64,000 bases of DNA, taken from Pseudoxanthomonas sp. GM95 (GTDB taxonomy: Bacteria; Pseudomonadota; Gammaproteobacteria; Xanthomonadales; Xanthomonadaceae). Shown here piece by piece: positions 18,339-26,458 of the stretch (its first letter is position 1; every line of letters starts with the position of its first letter). Where the stretch lies: assembly GCF_900109775.1 (NCBI RefSeq), contig NZ_FOAX01000003.1, positions 620,001 to 684,000 on the forward strand, in the 5' to 3' direction. The notes under the pieces were generated by a model. It did not search any database. It worked only from the letters and a program-made list of their open reading frames with translations, and was not told the DNA's origin. The translations under genes and the position numbers were made by a program.

Positions 18339-18965
18339 ATGTACAGCCCGCTTTCCGCACAGACCCCGTCGAGACCGCCTGCCAGGCGTGCGCCGACGAT
18401 GGTGCTGATCGCTCTTTCCGTGTTCTTCCTTGCAGGGTGCCAAACCGCCATGTCTGCCCAGATGCAAACCAACGATGCGTCCACCACCAATGCGTGGCCG
18501 CTGCACTTCAAGCGCCATGGCTTCGATGCGTTCTGCTACAACACCGCATCGTGCACGGTGATCTACAACCAGCTTGATCTGACGCCGGAAGACAAGCAGC
18601 GTCCGTCTGGCGCGCCGCCATCGGGGGATTACCGGGCCAAGTGGGGCAAGGCCTCGCATATCGGAATCAATAATTTCCCCGAGCCGGCGATCGTGAAGTG
18701 GACCTCGGCCGATGGTCAGTCGCACGAGGCCAGCGTGGACATCGCGCAGATCTTCAAGGACGAACGCGTCCTGCACCACGTGAAGCAAAATGACTATCCC
18801 GAAGGCTCCTTCGGCGGCAGCGTCGATATCTTCCTTGAGGTCAACGACCGCACGCTGACGGTGTTCAGCAAGGCGCACGTCCCCACCAAGTCCGAGCAGG
18901 TGCCGGGGAACAAATACAGCTTCCATCGCAACGACCTCATCGAGGCGTGGAGCAAGACCTACTAA
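18339..18965 (+). CDS. Lipoprotein, candidate immunity protein for the adjacent lipase effector
   Basis: A 208-aa lipoprotein: basic N-terminus, hydrophobic core and lipobox FLAGC with Cys34. GGAGA precedes the ATG at 18339 at good spacing. The mature part (about 170 aa) has no recognised domain; it includes two nearby cysteines (CYNTASC) that could form a disulfide. It ends 32 bases before the effector gene. Known Xanthomonadales T4SS effectors are encoded next to periplasmic, often lipidated, immunity proteins, so position and targeting support an immunity role. This is inference from context, not similarity. Confidence 0.7.
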   Translation: MYSPLSAQTPSRPPARRAPTMVLIALSVFFLAGCQTAMSAQMQTNDASTTNAWPLHFKRHGFDAFCYNTASCTVIYNQLDLTPEDKQRPSGAPPSGDYRAKWGKASHIGINNFPEPAIVKWTSADGQSHEASVDIAQIFKDERVLHHVKQNDYPEGSFGGSVDIFLEVNDRTLTVFSKAHVPTKSEQVPGNKYSFHRNDLIEAWSKTY

Positions 18966-18997
18966 GGACGCGTGCATCCAGGGATCGGAGAGACGAG

Positions 18998-20545
18998 ATG
19001 ACCGAGCACCACAAACTTGAGAAGGATGGCGTCCTGGGCGATGGGGTCTCCCATTACCCGGCCAGCGCCGAAGACCTGGCGACCTACAGCCGCGCCAACA
19101 CCGCGCTGTCGCAATTTCAGGCACCGATCCTGATCCACGCGGGCAATCCGAACGAAAAGCTGTTCATTGCGGCATTCGACGGAACCGGCAACGACGTGTT
19201 CTCCGATCCCGAACATGCCACCAACGTGGCCGGCATCCGCAGCCAGATCAAGCACCTCAACCGGGATGGCAACGACCAGATCGAAGTGGGCTACGTCATT
19301 GGCCCAGGCACGCAGAAGAACGCGCTGGCCAGGACGCTCGACGGTGCCGATGGGCATACCTACAACGAACGCCTGGAAGACATGTACCGGCAGTTCATCG
19401 AAAAGGCCTCGGAGTGGAAAGCGGAGAATCCCGATGCGCAGATCCGCGTCGCCGATGTCGGCTTCAGCCGTGGTGCGGAGCAGGCGGCGGGGTTTTCGCG
19501 CCTGGTGCATGAGCGCGGCATCCAGGACCCCGATGGCGCGGTGTACAAGCTGGGCTCGCATGGCGAGATCAAGAGCGTGGCCTACAACAAGGAGCCCATC
19601 GTCGAGCCCGGCCAGGTCGCGCAAGCCGTCGGGCTGTTCGATCCGGTCGGCACCGGCGATCCGGTCAAGCACCAGGACCGGCGGCTTCCGCCGTCGGTGA
19701 TCTCCGGCGTGCAGATCATTGCCGAGGACGAGCGCCGCGGGCTGTTCAAATCCACGCACATTATCGATCCGGGGCAGACGTCGGACGGCCGCCTGCTGGG
19801 CGTGACCGTGGCCGGTGCGCATTCGGATATCGGCGGCAGTTACCACCGCGATGGCCTGGCCACGCGCAGCGGCAACCTGATGACCGATTACGTCAACGCG
19901 CTCAGCGACAAGCCGTTCCTGGACAAGCGCGCCGAGCCCAGCGATCCGCGCTTGAACGTGGTGCACCGCTCCGAAGAAGGGATGTTGCTCTACAAGTGGG
20001 GCTCCAAGGTCGATCGTTTGCAGCCGGAAGGCTACGTCGAGCGGCTCGTGCCCAAGCACATGGTCGACAAGGTGCTCGATCCGAACAACGCCGAGCCGAT
20101 CGACCAAAGCCTGCGCGCGAAATTTCCACAGCACGCCGTGCAGATCGGCGCCGTGCCCGGCAACCCGCAGCCAACGCGCACCGAATCAATGGCCAATCCC
20201 GCCAGCGCACTGGGGCAGGGCGATGCCGCGCTTTACCAGGCGCTGCGCGACAAGCTGCCAGCCAGCATGGACAACGATCGGGTGATGCAGGCCACGCTGC
20301 GCGCGCGCCAGGAAGGCATCGCGCCCGGCGCGCTGGGCGGCGCGACCGAACATAACGGCAGCCTGTGGGTGGTCGGTACCACCACCGGCTATCGCGCGCA
20401 GATCGACCTGTCGCAACCGGCGCCGCCGATGCAGGATTCGATGCGCCAGCTGCAGTCGCTCAACGCCCCTTCGCAACAGCGACCAACGCCCACGCTGGCG
20501 CAGGAGCCGCCGAGCCAGCAGGCACCGGTGCGCGCGCTGCAATAG
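18998..20545 (+). CDS. DUF2235 (Tle1-like) lipase with XVIPCD-like C-terminus: putative antibacterial T4SS effector
   Basis: A 515-aa alpha/beta hydrolase of the DUF2235 family, which includes the Tle1 phospholipases. DGTGND (61-66) opens the fold; nucleophile GFSRG is at 155-159 (Ser157); FDPVGTGD holds a probable acid (Asp215); GAHSDIGG (274-280) carries the probable His275. There is no signal peptide. Residues about 405-500 resemble the XVIPCD, the C-terminal VirD4-recognition domain of Xanthomonadales T4SS effectors: ALYQALRDKLP, LWVVG, PPMQDSMRQLQSLN, then a Gln/Pro-rich tail. GGAGAG precedes the ATG. The upstream lipoprotein is the likely immunity partner. No secretion apparatus is encoded in the window. 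The XVIPCD call is by eye; a T6SS route is the main alternative. Confidence 0.78.
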   Translation: MTEHHKLEKDGVLGDGVSHYPASAEDLATYSRANTALSQFQAPILIHAGNPNEKLFIAAFDGTGNDVFSDPEHATNVAGIRSQIKHLNRDGNDQIEVGYVIGPGTQKNALARTLDGADGHTYNERLEDMYRQFIEKASEWKAENPDAQIRVADVGFSRGAEQAAGFSRLVHERGIQDPDGAVYKLGSHGEIKSVAYNKEPIVEPGQVAQAVGLFDPVGTGDPVKHQDRRLPPSVISGVQIIAEDERRGLFKSTHIIDPGQTSDGRLLGVTVAGAHSDIGGSYHRDGLATRSGNLMTDYVNALSDKPFLDKRAEPSDPRLNVVHRSEEGMLLYKWGSKVDRLQPEGYVERLVPKHMVDKVLDPNNAEPIDQSLRAKFPQHAVQIGAVPGNPQPTRTESMANPASALGQGDAALYQALRDKLPASMDNDRVMQATLRARQEGIAPGALGGATEHNGSLWVVGTTTGYRAQIDLSQPAPPMQDSMRQLQSLNAPSQQRPTPTLAQEPPSQQAPVRALQ

Positions 20546-20562
20546 CGCGAAGCCGAACTGCG

Positions 20563-20817
20563 CTAGCGGCGCAGCTCGGTCGGCTTTTCCAGCTGGTAGA
20601 TCGCCTCGCCCAGCTCATCCACCTTCGCCGCCAGCACGGCCTGCGCATCAGACAGGCCGCGGTTGTAGAAGTACGCGCCGACGTCCTTGGCGAAGAAATC
20701 CAGCAGGAACTCGGCATCGAACCGGCCGATCTCCTGCCGCAACTCCTGGTCGAAATACAGCTGGATCCGGCGCACGATCTGCGCCTTCTCGTCTTCGCTG
20801 AAACGGATCTCGGCCAT
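20563..20817 (-). CDS. DUF2164 family small protein
   Basis: An 84-aa protein matching the DUF2164 pattern: a leading helix FSEDEKAQIVRRIQLYFDQEL, then IGRFDAEFLLDFFAKDVGAYFYNRGL, the family's core. Function is unknown. It starts 11 bases after the methyltransferase stop and is probably co-transcribed with it. Open frame extends further upstream inside the methyltransferase gene but has no family similarity, so the start at 20817 is used. It converges with the effector gene. Confidence 0.88.
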   Translation of the reverse strand: MAEIRFSEDEKAQIVRRIQLYFDQELRQEIGRFDAEFLLDFFAKDVGAYFYNRGLSDAQAVLAAKVDELGEAIYQLEKPTELRR

Positions 20818-20828
20818 CTGCAACGCGC

Positions 20829-21662
20829 TTAGGGCTTCACGAAGCGCAGCGTCATGCGGTCGCTTTCGCCGATGGCCTGGTATTTGGCGTCGTCGGCCTT
20901 GTCGTGGCTGTTGGTCGGCGGCAGCGTCCACACGCCGCCGGGGTAATCCTTGGTATCGCGCGGATTGGCGTTGATCTCGCTCTTGCCTTCCAGCTTGAAG
21001 CCGGCCGCGGTGGCCAGCGCGATCACCTGGGTCTCGCCGACGTAGCCGCTCTCATCGCCGTCGGCCACTTCACCCTTGGCGCGGTGTTCGACCACGCCCA
21101 GCGTGCCGCCGGATTTCAGCACGGCGAAGAAGCCCTTGAACATCGCCTCGGCGTTGTCGGCCATGCGCCAGTTGTGCACGTTGCGGAATGTCAGCACCAC
21201 GTCGGCCGAATTGGCCGGGCCGAAGCTCGGCGTGGCCGGCGCGTAGCTGATGATCTTGGCCTTGCCGTAGTGGGCGGCGTCACTCTTGTAGAACGCTTCC
21301 AGGCTGTCCTTGGACTTCTGCTGGTAGGCGCGCGATTTCTCGGCGACGGCGGCCGGGTCGACGACCGCGGCGATGTACTGGCCTTCGGTCTTCAGGTACG
21401 GCGCCAGGATCGCCGAATACCAGCCGCTGCCCGGGGTGATCTCGATGACGGTGTCGTGCGGCTGCACGCCGAAGAAGGTCAGCGTCTGGCCCGGATGACG
21501 GTACTTGTCGCGGGCCACGTCGGCCGGCTTGCGCCACGCGCCGTCGATGGCCGACTGCAGCGGCGCGGGCACGGTGATCGCGGTGGTGGATTGCTGGGCG
21601 AAGGCGGGCGCCATCGGCACCAGGGCAGCACACAGGGCAAGCGTGACAAGGCAACGGCGCAT
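20829..21662 (-). CDS. Exported class I SAM-dependent methyltransferase-like protein
   Basis: A 277-aa protein with a signal peptide (RRCLVTLALCAALV...APAFAQQ), so it is probably periplasmic, unusual for a methyltransferase because SAM is cytoplasmic. VIEITPGSGWYSAILAPYL is the motif I region, and DVVLTFRNVHNW and GGTLGVVEHR follow in the family order. Exported proteins of this type, with TPGSGWY, are common in proteobacteria and have no settled function. GGGA precedes the ATG. It is the first gene of a two-gene unit with the DUF2164 gene. Confidence 0.8.
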   Translation of the reverse strand: MRRCLVTLALCAALVPMAPAFAQQSTTAITVPAPLQSAIDGAWRKPADVARDKYRHPGQTLTFFGVQPHDTVIEITPGSGWYSAILAPYLKTEGQYIAAVVDPAAVAEKSRAYQQKSKDSLEAFYKSDAAHYGKAKIISYAPATPSFGPANSADVVLTFRNVHNWRMADNAEAMFKGFFAVLKSGGTLGVVEHRAKGEVADGDESGYVGETQVIALATAAGFKLEGKSEINANPRDTKDYPGGVWTLPPTNSHDKADDAKYQAIGESDRMTLRFVKP

Positions 21663-21802
21663 GACGAAATCCCGGCAGGAAAAGTGGCGCCGAGCCTAGC
21701 ACGCAGCCTGTCTGCAACTGCGCGTGCACGCAGGTTTAAACGCCTGGCGCCTAGGCTGGCGGGCGAAGATTTTCCTTACACGTTCGACCAGGAGACATCA
21801 CC

Positions 21803-22765
21803 GTGACATCCATCCCACAGCGCCCGTTGGGCAAGTCCGGCATCACCGTCGCGCCGCTGGCCTTCGGCGGCAACGTGTTTGGCTGGAGCGTCAAGGATGC
21901 GGCCGGCACCGCGCGATTGCTGGACGCGTTCGTCGATGGCGGCTTCAACCTGATCGATACCGCCGACGTGTATCCGGCCTGGGTCCCGGGCAACCGTGGC
22001 GGCGAGTCGGAAGCACTCATCGGCCAGTGGCTCAAGTCCAGCGGCAAGCGCGAGCAGGTCGTGATCGCCACCAAGGTCGCCAAGTGGGCCGAGCGTCCGG
22101 GCCTGTCGCCGGAGAACATCGAGGCGGCGGTGGATGATTCGCTGCGTCGCCTGGGCGTCGAGACCATCGACCTGTACCAGGCGCACGAGGACGACGACTC
22201 GGTGCCGCTGGAAGCCACGCTCGGCGCGTTCGCGCGCCTGATCGAAAAGGGCAAGGTGCGCGCGATCGGTGCGTCCAACTACAGCGCCGAACGTTTGCAG
22301 CAGGCCTTGGCGGTCTCGGCCGACCAGGGCCTGCCGCGTTACGAAACCCTGCAGCCCGAATACAACCTCTACGACCGCGCCGGCTACGAGGCCGAGCTGG
22401 AGTCGCTGGTCGAGGGCGAAGGCCTGGCGGTGATCAGCTATTACTCGCTGGCCAGCGGCTTCCTCACCGGCAAGTACCGCGATGCGGCCGATGCGGCCAA
22501 GAGCGCGGCGCGCGGCACCAAGGTGGTCGCGCAATACCTCAACCCGCGCGGCAAGGCGATCCTGGACGCGCTCGATGGCGTGGCTTCCGAGCACAAGGCC
22601 ACGCTGGCGCAGGTTGCGCTGGCCTGGCTGATGGCACGCGCGTCGATCACCGCGCCGATCGCCAGCGCCAGCAGCGTGGCGCAGCTGGAGGACATCCTGC
22701 AGGCCGCGCGCCTGCAGCTGACGCCGGCGCAGATCCAGGCGCTAGACCAGGCCAGCGAGCCGTAA
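21803..22765 (+). CDS. Aldo/keto reductase
   Basis: A 320-aa NADPH-dependent TIM-barrel oxidoreductase. It starts with GTG at 21803 behind a good CAGGAGA site. NLIDTADVYPAW carries the catalytic Asp/Tyr, ATKVAKW the catalytic Lys, and YQAHEDDDS replaces the usual QxHxxD with AHE-D-D-D. The C-terminal cofactor region is APIASASSVAQLEDIL. Members like this act on varied aldehydes or sugars; the substrate is not predictable. It stands alone. Confidence 0.9.
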   Translation: MTSIPQRPLGKSGITVAPLAFGGNVFGWSVKDAAGTARLLDAFVDGGFNLIDTADVYPAWVPGNRGGESEALIGQWLKSSGKREQVVIATKVAKWAERPGLSPENIEAAVDDSLRRLGVETIDLYQAHEDDDSVPLEATLGAFARLIEKGKVRAIGASNYSAERLQQALAVSADQGLPRYETLQPEYNLYDRAGYEAELESLVEGEGLAVISYYSLASGFLTGKYRDAADAAKSAARGTKVVAQYLNPRGKAILDALDGVASEHKATLAQVALAWLMARASITAPIASASSVAQLEDILQAARLQLTPAQIQALDQASEP

Positions 22766-22878
22766 ACCGGCGGTGGGCGTGAAGACGGCAGACCGCGCCT
22801 GCACCGCGGCATTACCTGGGCAGGTGCACCGTGCGCCCGCGCCGCCCCCTCGACCGGGCGGCTGCCGCGGAGGCCGCC

Positions 22879-23040
22879 ATGCACATCAACCTTCCCGCCG
22901 GGCCACGCCCAGGCCCCAGTCCCTGGCAGGACGAGGACGAACATCCGCCGCTGCCGCCTGGCGCGGCAGAACCGCCGTGCCCCGGGCAGGCCGGCGATCC
23001 GCCTTCGCACGATGCGGAGATGCCCAGGCAACTGGCCTGA
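22879..23040 (+). CDS. Putative 53-residue Pro-rich small protein
   Basis: ATG at 22879 lies 5 bases after a strong GGAGG. The product is short, polar and rich in Pro, Gly and Asp/Glu (PWQDEDEHPPLPPG), with no signal or membrane segment. No family is recognised. Support is the ribosome site alone, so it may be spurious. Confidence 0.4.
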   Translation: MHINLPAGPRPGPSPWQDEDEHPPLPPGAAEPPCPGQAGDPPSHDAEMPRQLA

Positions 23041-23128
23041 GGTGGGTGACAGCGCTGTCGTGCTCAGCCGGGCTCGACAGACGCGCCGGCCCAGTGCAGC
23101 CTGCGTGGCTTCGTTCGACGCCGAGGGC

Positions 23129-23173
23129 TTGGCATCTGCCGGGCATGGCTTAGAATGCATGTAAACGTTTTCA
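23129..23173 (+). promoter_or_regulatory. Sigma70-like promoter with LacI-family operator upstream of the GH3 gene
   Basis: TTGGCA (23129-23134), 16-base spacer, TAGAAT (23151-23156), each one mismatch from consensus. Directly downstream lies TGTAAACGTTTTCA (23160-23173), an imperfect palindrome around a central CG with the GTAAACG core typical of LacI/GalR-family sites. It would cover the transcription start, so repression relieved by a sugar is expected. The repressor gene is not in the window. Confidence 0.7.
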
Positions 23174-23185
23174 TGGCAGGGCCGG

Positions 23186-25372
23186 ATGTCGAACTCGGAA
23201 CGGATTGACACCCTCATCGCGCAGATGACGGTGGAAGAGAAAGTGGGCCAGCTGGGCATCTTTGCCGATGCGCTGCGCCCATTCGCACCTGACGTGAATC
23301 CCGAGGCCAACGCCCAGGGCGTGGCCGAGGTGCGCGCGGGCATCCGCGCCGGGCGGATCGGCGCACTGTTCAACGGCGTGGGCGCGGTCGAAGGCCGCGA
23401 GGCCCAGCGCCTGGCGGTGGAGGAATCAAGGCTCGGGATCCCGCTGCTGCTGGGCTCGGACGTGATCCACGGCATGCGCACGGTGTTCCCGATTCCGCTG
23501 GGAGAAGCGGCCAGCTTCGAGCCCGATCTGGCCCGCCGCACCGCCCGCGCCACCGCGGTCGAAGCCACCGCCGCCGGCATCCACTGGACCTTCGCCCCGG
23601 CCGTGGACATCGCGCGCGACCAGCGTTGGGGCCGTGGTGCCGAAGGCGCCGGCGAAGACGTCGTGCTGGGTTGTGCCTTTGCCGCCGCGCGTGTGCAGGG
23701 CTTCCAGGGCGATGCCGGCCTCACCGCCGACGATTGCCTGCTGGCCACGCCCAAGCACTTCGCCGCCTACGGCGCGGTCGGCGGCGGCCTGGAATACAAC
23801 ACCGTCGATATCTCCGAGCAGACCCTGCGCGACGTGCACCTGCCGCCGTTCAAGGCGGCCTTCGATGCCGGCGCCATCACCACGATGAGCGCCTTCAACG
23901 ACATCAACGGTGTGCCGGCCAGCGCCAACCGCTGGCTGATGACCGACCTGCTGCGCGGCGCCTGGCAGTTTCCCGGCCTGGTCGTGTCCGACTACACCGC
24001 CGACATGGAACTGGTCGCCCACGGCTACGCGGCCGACGATCGCGATGCCACGCGCCGCGCGTTCACCGCGGGCCTGGACATCAGCATGCAGAGCGGCTTC
24101 TACGAGCAGCACCTCGCCTCGCTGGTGGAAAGCGGCGAAGTGACCATGGCGCAGCTGGATGAAGGCGTGCGCCGCGTGCTGTGGGTCAAGGAGCAGATTG
24201 GCCTGTTCGACAATCCGTACCGCTCGCTCGACCCGGTGCGCGAAGCCGACCAGAGCCACATCGCCGCCCACGAGGCGCTGTCGCGCGATGCGGCGCGTCG
24301 CTCGATCGTGCTGCTGAAGAACGATGGCGACGTGCTGCCGCTGAAGAAGACCGGGCAGAAGATCGCGCTGGTCGGGCCGTTCGTGCGCGACACCGAGAAC
24401 ATCGAAGGCTGCTGGACGCTGTTCGGCGACAAAGCGCGCTACGTCACTCTGGAAGCCGGCGTGCGGGCCGCCCTGGGCGATGCCGCGCAGCTGATCGTCG
24501 AGGACGGTTGCGGACTGGAAGCGCCGATCGACGGCGGCATCGCTGCCGCCGTGGCCGCGGCGCAGGCCAGCGACGTGGTGGTGCTGGCCATCGGCGAGCC
24601 GCAACGCTACAGCGGCGAAGCACAGTCGCGCACGCAGATCGTCGTGCCGCCGGCGCACCAGGCCCTGGCCGAGGCGCTGGCCGCCACCGGCAAGCCGCTG
24701 GTGGTGCTGCTGCGCAACGGTCGTGCGCTCGCGTTGCATGGCGCGGTACGCGATGCGGCCGCGATCGCGGTGACCTGGTTCCTGGGCAGCCAGACCGGTC
24801 ACGGCGTGGCCGACGTGTTGTTCGGCGACTACAACCCGGCCGGCTGCCTGCCGGTGAGCTTCCCGCAGGATTCGGGCCAGCAGCCGCTGTTCTACAACCG
24901 TCCGCGTACCGGCCGCCCCGAGCTGCCGGACATGAGCGAATACAAGTCGCGCTGGCGCGAGATCACCGCCGATGCGCTGTATCCGTTCGGCCACGGCCTG
25001 TCGTACACCAGCTTCGATTACGGCACCCCGACCCTGTCGGCCACGCGGGTCGGCTGGGACGACACGCTCACGCTCACCACCACCGTGACCAACACCGGCG
25101 ATGTGGCCGGCGAAACCGTCGTGCAGCTCTACGTGCACGATCGCGTCGCCAGCCGCGTGCGCCCGGTGCGCGAGCTGAAAGGCTTCAACAAGCTCACGCT
25201 GCTGGCCGGCGAATCGGCCCAGGTCAGCTTCCAGCTGGGCCGCAGCCTGCTGGGCTTCACCGGCACCGACCTGGTGTTCGGCGCAGAGCCGGGCGTGTTC
25301 GACGTGTGGATCACCGATTCGTCGGTGAACGGCACGCCGGTGCAGTTCGAACTGCTCGCGCCCAAGGGCTGA
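23186..25372 (+). CDS. bglX: GH3 family beta-glucosidase (BglX type)
   Basis: A 728-aa enzyme that releases terminal beta-D-glucosyl residues from oligosaccharides. The GH3 barrel has TVEEKVGQLG, LLGSDVIHGM, APAVDIARDQRWGRGAE, KHFAAYG and the nucleophile segment VVSDYTADME (Asp269). The C-terminal sandwich domain (SIVLLKNDGDVLPL) and fibronectin III-like domain (TTTVTNTGDVAGETVVQLYV) follow. No signal peptide is evident although E. coli BglX is periplasmic, so this copy is probably cytoplasmic. A LacI-type operator precedes it and a terminator follows. Confidence 0.93.
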   Translation: MSNSERIDTLIAQMTVEEKVGQLGIFADALRPFAPDVNPEANAQGVAEVRAGIRAGRIGALFNGVGAVEGREAQRLAVEESRLGIPLLLGSDVIHGMRTVFPIPLGEAASFEPDLARRTARATAVEATAAGIHWTFAPAVDIARDQRWGRGAEGAGEDVVLGCAFAAARVQGFQGDAGLTADDCLLATPKHFAAYGAVGGGLEYNTVDISEQTLRDVHLPPFKAAFDAGAITTMSAFNDINGVPASANRWLMTDLLRGAWQFPGLVVSDYTADMELVAHGYAADDRDATRRAFTAGLDISMQSGFYEQHLASLVESGEVTMAQLDEGVRRVLWVKEQIGLFDNPYRSLDPVREADQSHIAAHEALSRDAARRSIVLLKNDGDVLPLKKTGQKIALVGPFVRDTENIEGCWTLFGDKARYVTLEAGVRAALGDAAQLIVEDGCGLEAPIDGGIAAAVAAAQASDVVVLAIGEPQRYSGEAQSRTQIVVPPAHQALAEALAATGKPLVVLLRNGRALALHGAVRDAAAIAVTWFLGSQTGHGVADVLFGDYNPAGCLPVSFPQDSGQQPLFYNRPRTGRPELPDMSEYKSRWREITADALYPFGHGLSYTSFDYGTPTLSATRVGWDDTLTLTTTVTNTGDVAGETVVQLYVHDRVASRVRPVRELKGFNKLTLLAGESAQVSFQLGRSLLGFTGTDLVFGAEPGVFDVWITDSSVNGTPVQFELLAPKG

Positions 25373-25396
25373 CCGGAAGCGCGAAGCAACGATCAG

Positions 25397-25428
25397 GACG
25401 GTCGCCGCAAGGCGGCCGTCTTTCTTTG
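25397..25428 (+). terminator. Terminator after the GH3 gene
   Basis: GACGGTCGCC (25397-25406), loop GCAA, GGCGGCCGTC (25411-25420), one G-T wobble, then TTTCTTTG. It lies between the GH3 gene and the convergent LysR gene. Confidence 0.82.
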
Positions 25429-25432
25429 TGGC

Positions 25433-26335
25433 TCACGCAGTGAAGGGTGTGGGGCCAAGCTGTTCGACCAGGTAGTCCAGGAACGAGGTGATGCGCGTGG
25501 AGACGGCGGTGTTGCGGTAGTACACCGCGTTGATCGGCTCGCGGATGTCGACCGTGTCCTTGACCAGTAGCTCGACCAGGCGGCCGTCGGCGCGGTCGGC
25601 CGCGCACATGAAGTCCGACAGCCGCGCGATGCCGGTGCCGGCCAGGGCGAGCTGGCGCAGCGTTTCACCGCTGGAGGCGGCAATGGTCGGGGTGATGTGC
25701 AGCAGGCTGCCGTCGGCGTGGCGCAGCGGCCAGTCGTTGAGCACCTCGGGTTGGGTGAAGCCCAGCAGCACGTGCTGCTGCAGCTGGGCCACCGTCTTGG
25801 GTTTGCCGCGCCGGGCCAGATAGTCCGGGCTGGCAAGCAGGCGCATGCGGCTGCTGCCCAGGGGCCGCGCATGCAGGGTGGAATCGCGCAACGGGCCGAT
25901 CCGGATCGCGACATCGGTGCGGCGTTCGATCAGGTCGACGATGCCGTCGTTGCTGCTCAGTTGCAGCGCCACCTCCGGATGGCGCGCGTGGTAGCCGGCG
26001 ACCTGCGGCACGATCACATGCAGCATGAAGGGCGAGGCCGCATCCACGCGCAGGCGGCCGACCGGGCGCTCGCGCCGGTGCGCCATCTCGCTTTCGGCTT
26101 CCTCCATCGCCGCGATGATGCTGCGCGCCCGCAGCAGGAAGGCGCTGCCTTCTTCGGTCAGCTGCAGGCGCCGGGTGGTGCGGTGGAGCAGGGTGGTGCG
26201 CAGCTTGTCCTCCAGCCTGCCGAGCGTGCGGCTGGTGGCCGAGACCGTCAGCCCGAGCGCCTCGGCCGCGGCGGTGAGCGAGCCGGTATCGACGACGGCG
26301 ATGAAGGCCTGCAGTTCGTCCAGGGTGGTCTGCAT
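25433..26335 (-). CDS. LysR family regulator, divergent from an MFS exporter
   Basis: A 300-aa LysR-type regulator. The N-terminal winged helix (LDELQAFIAVVDTGSLTAAAEALGLTVSATSRTLGRLE) is followed by the effector-binding domain. The start at 26335 gives the standard N-terminus; the frame continues to 26446 without similarity. It is divergent from the MFS gene, and a LysR-type box lies at 26362-26376, so it probably controls both. Confidence 0.92.
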   Translation of the reverse strand: MQTTLDELQAFIAVVDTGSLTAAAEALGLTVSATSRTLGRLEDKLRTTLLHRTTRRLQLTEEGSAFLLRARSIIAAMEEAESEMAHRRERPVGRLRVDAASPFMLHVIVPQVAGYHARHPEVALQLSSNDGIVDLIERRTDVAIRIGPLRDSTLHARPLGSSRMRLLASPDYLARRGKPKTVAQLQQHVLLGFTQPEVLNDWPLRHADGSLLHITPTIAASSGETLRQLALAGTGIARLSDFMCAADRADGRLVELLVKDTVDIREPINAVYYRNTAVSTRITSFLDYLVEQLGPTPFTA

Positions 26336-26361
26336 GTGGGCGCCGTCCTGAGGTTTTATTG

Positions 26362-26376
26362 TTGATACTAGATCAA
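26362..26376. promoter_or_regulatory. LysR-type operator (TTGAT-N5-ATCAA)
   Basis: A perfect 5-bp palindrome TTGAT-ACTAG-ATCAA that also fits the T-N11-A rule. It lies in the divergent LysR/MFS gap, 26 bases before the LysR start. A further TTGAT half-site follows at 26383. Confidence 0.6.
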
Positions 26377-26458
26377 AAGTGATTGATAGAAACGGCAGTT
26401 TTTCGCAAGGATCGCCCGGCGCAGACTGCGCGCCTTCTTCCTTCACCGGACTGGCCTC

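Noticed and set aside
18998..20545. Calling the lipase a confirmed T6SS effector
   Set aside because: DUF2235 proteins are often T6SS effectors, but no Hcp, VgrG, PAAR or adaptor gene is adjacent, and the C-terminal tail fits a T4SS signal better.
23426..25138. Long minus-strand frame opposite the GH3 gene
   Set aside because: Antisense shadow of a complete GH3 enzyme with no recognisable motif.
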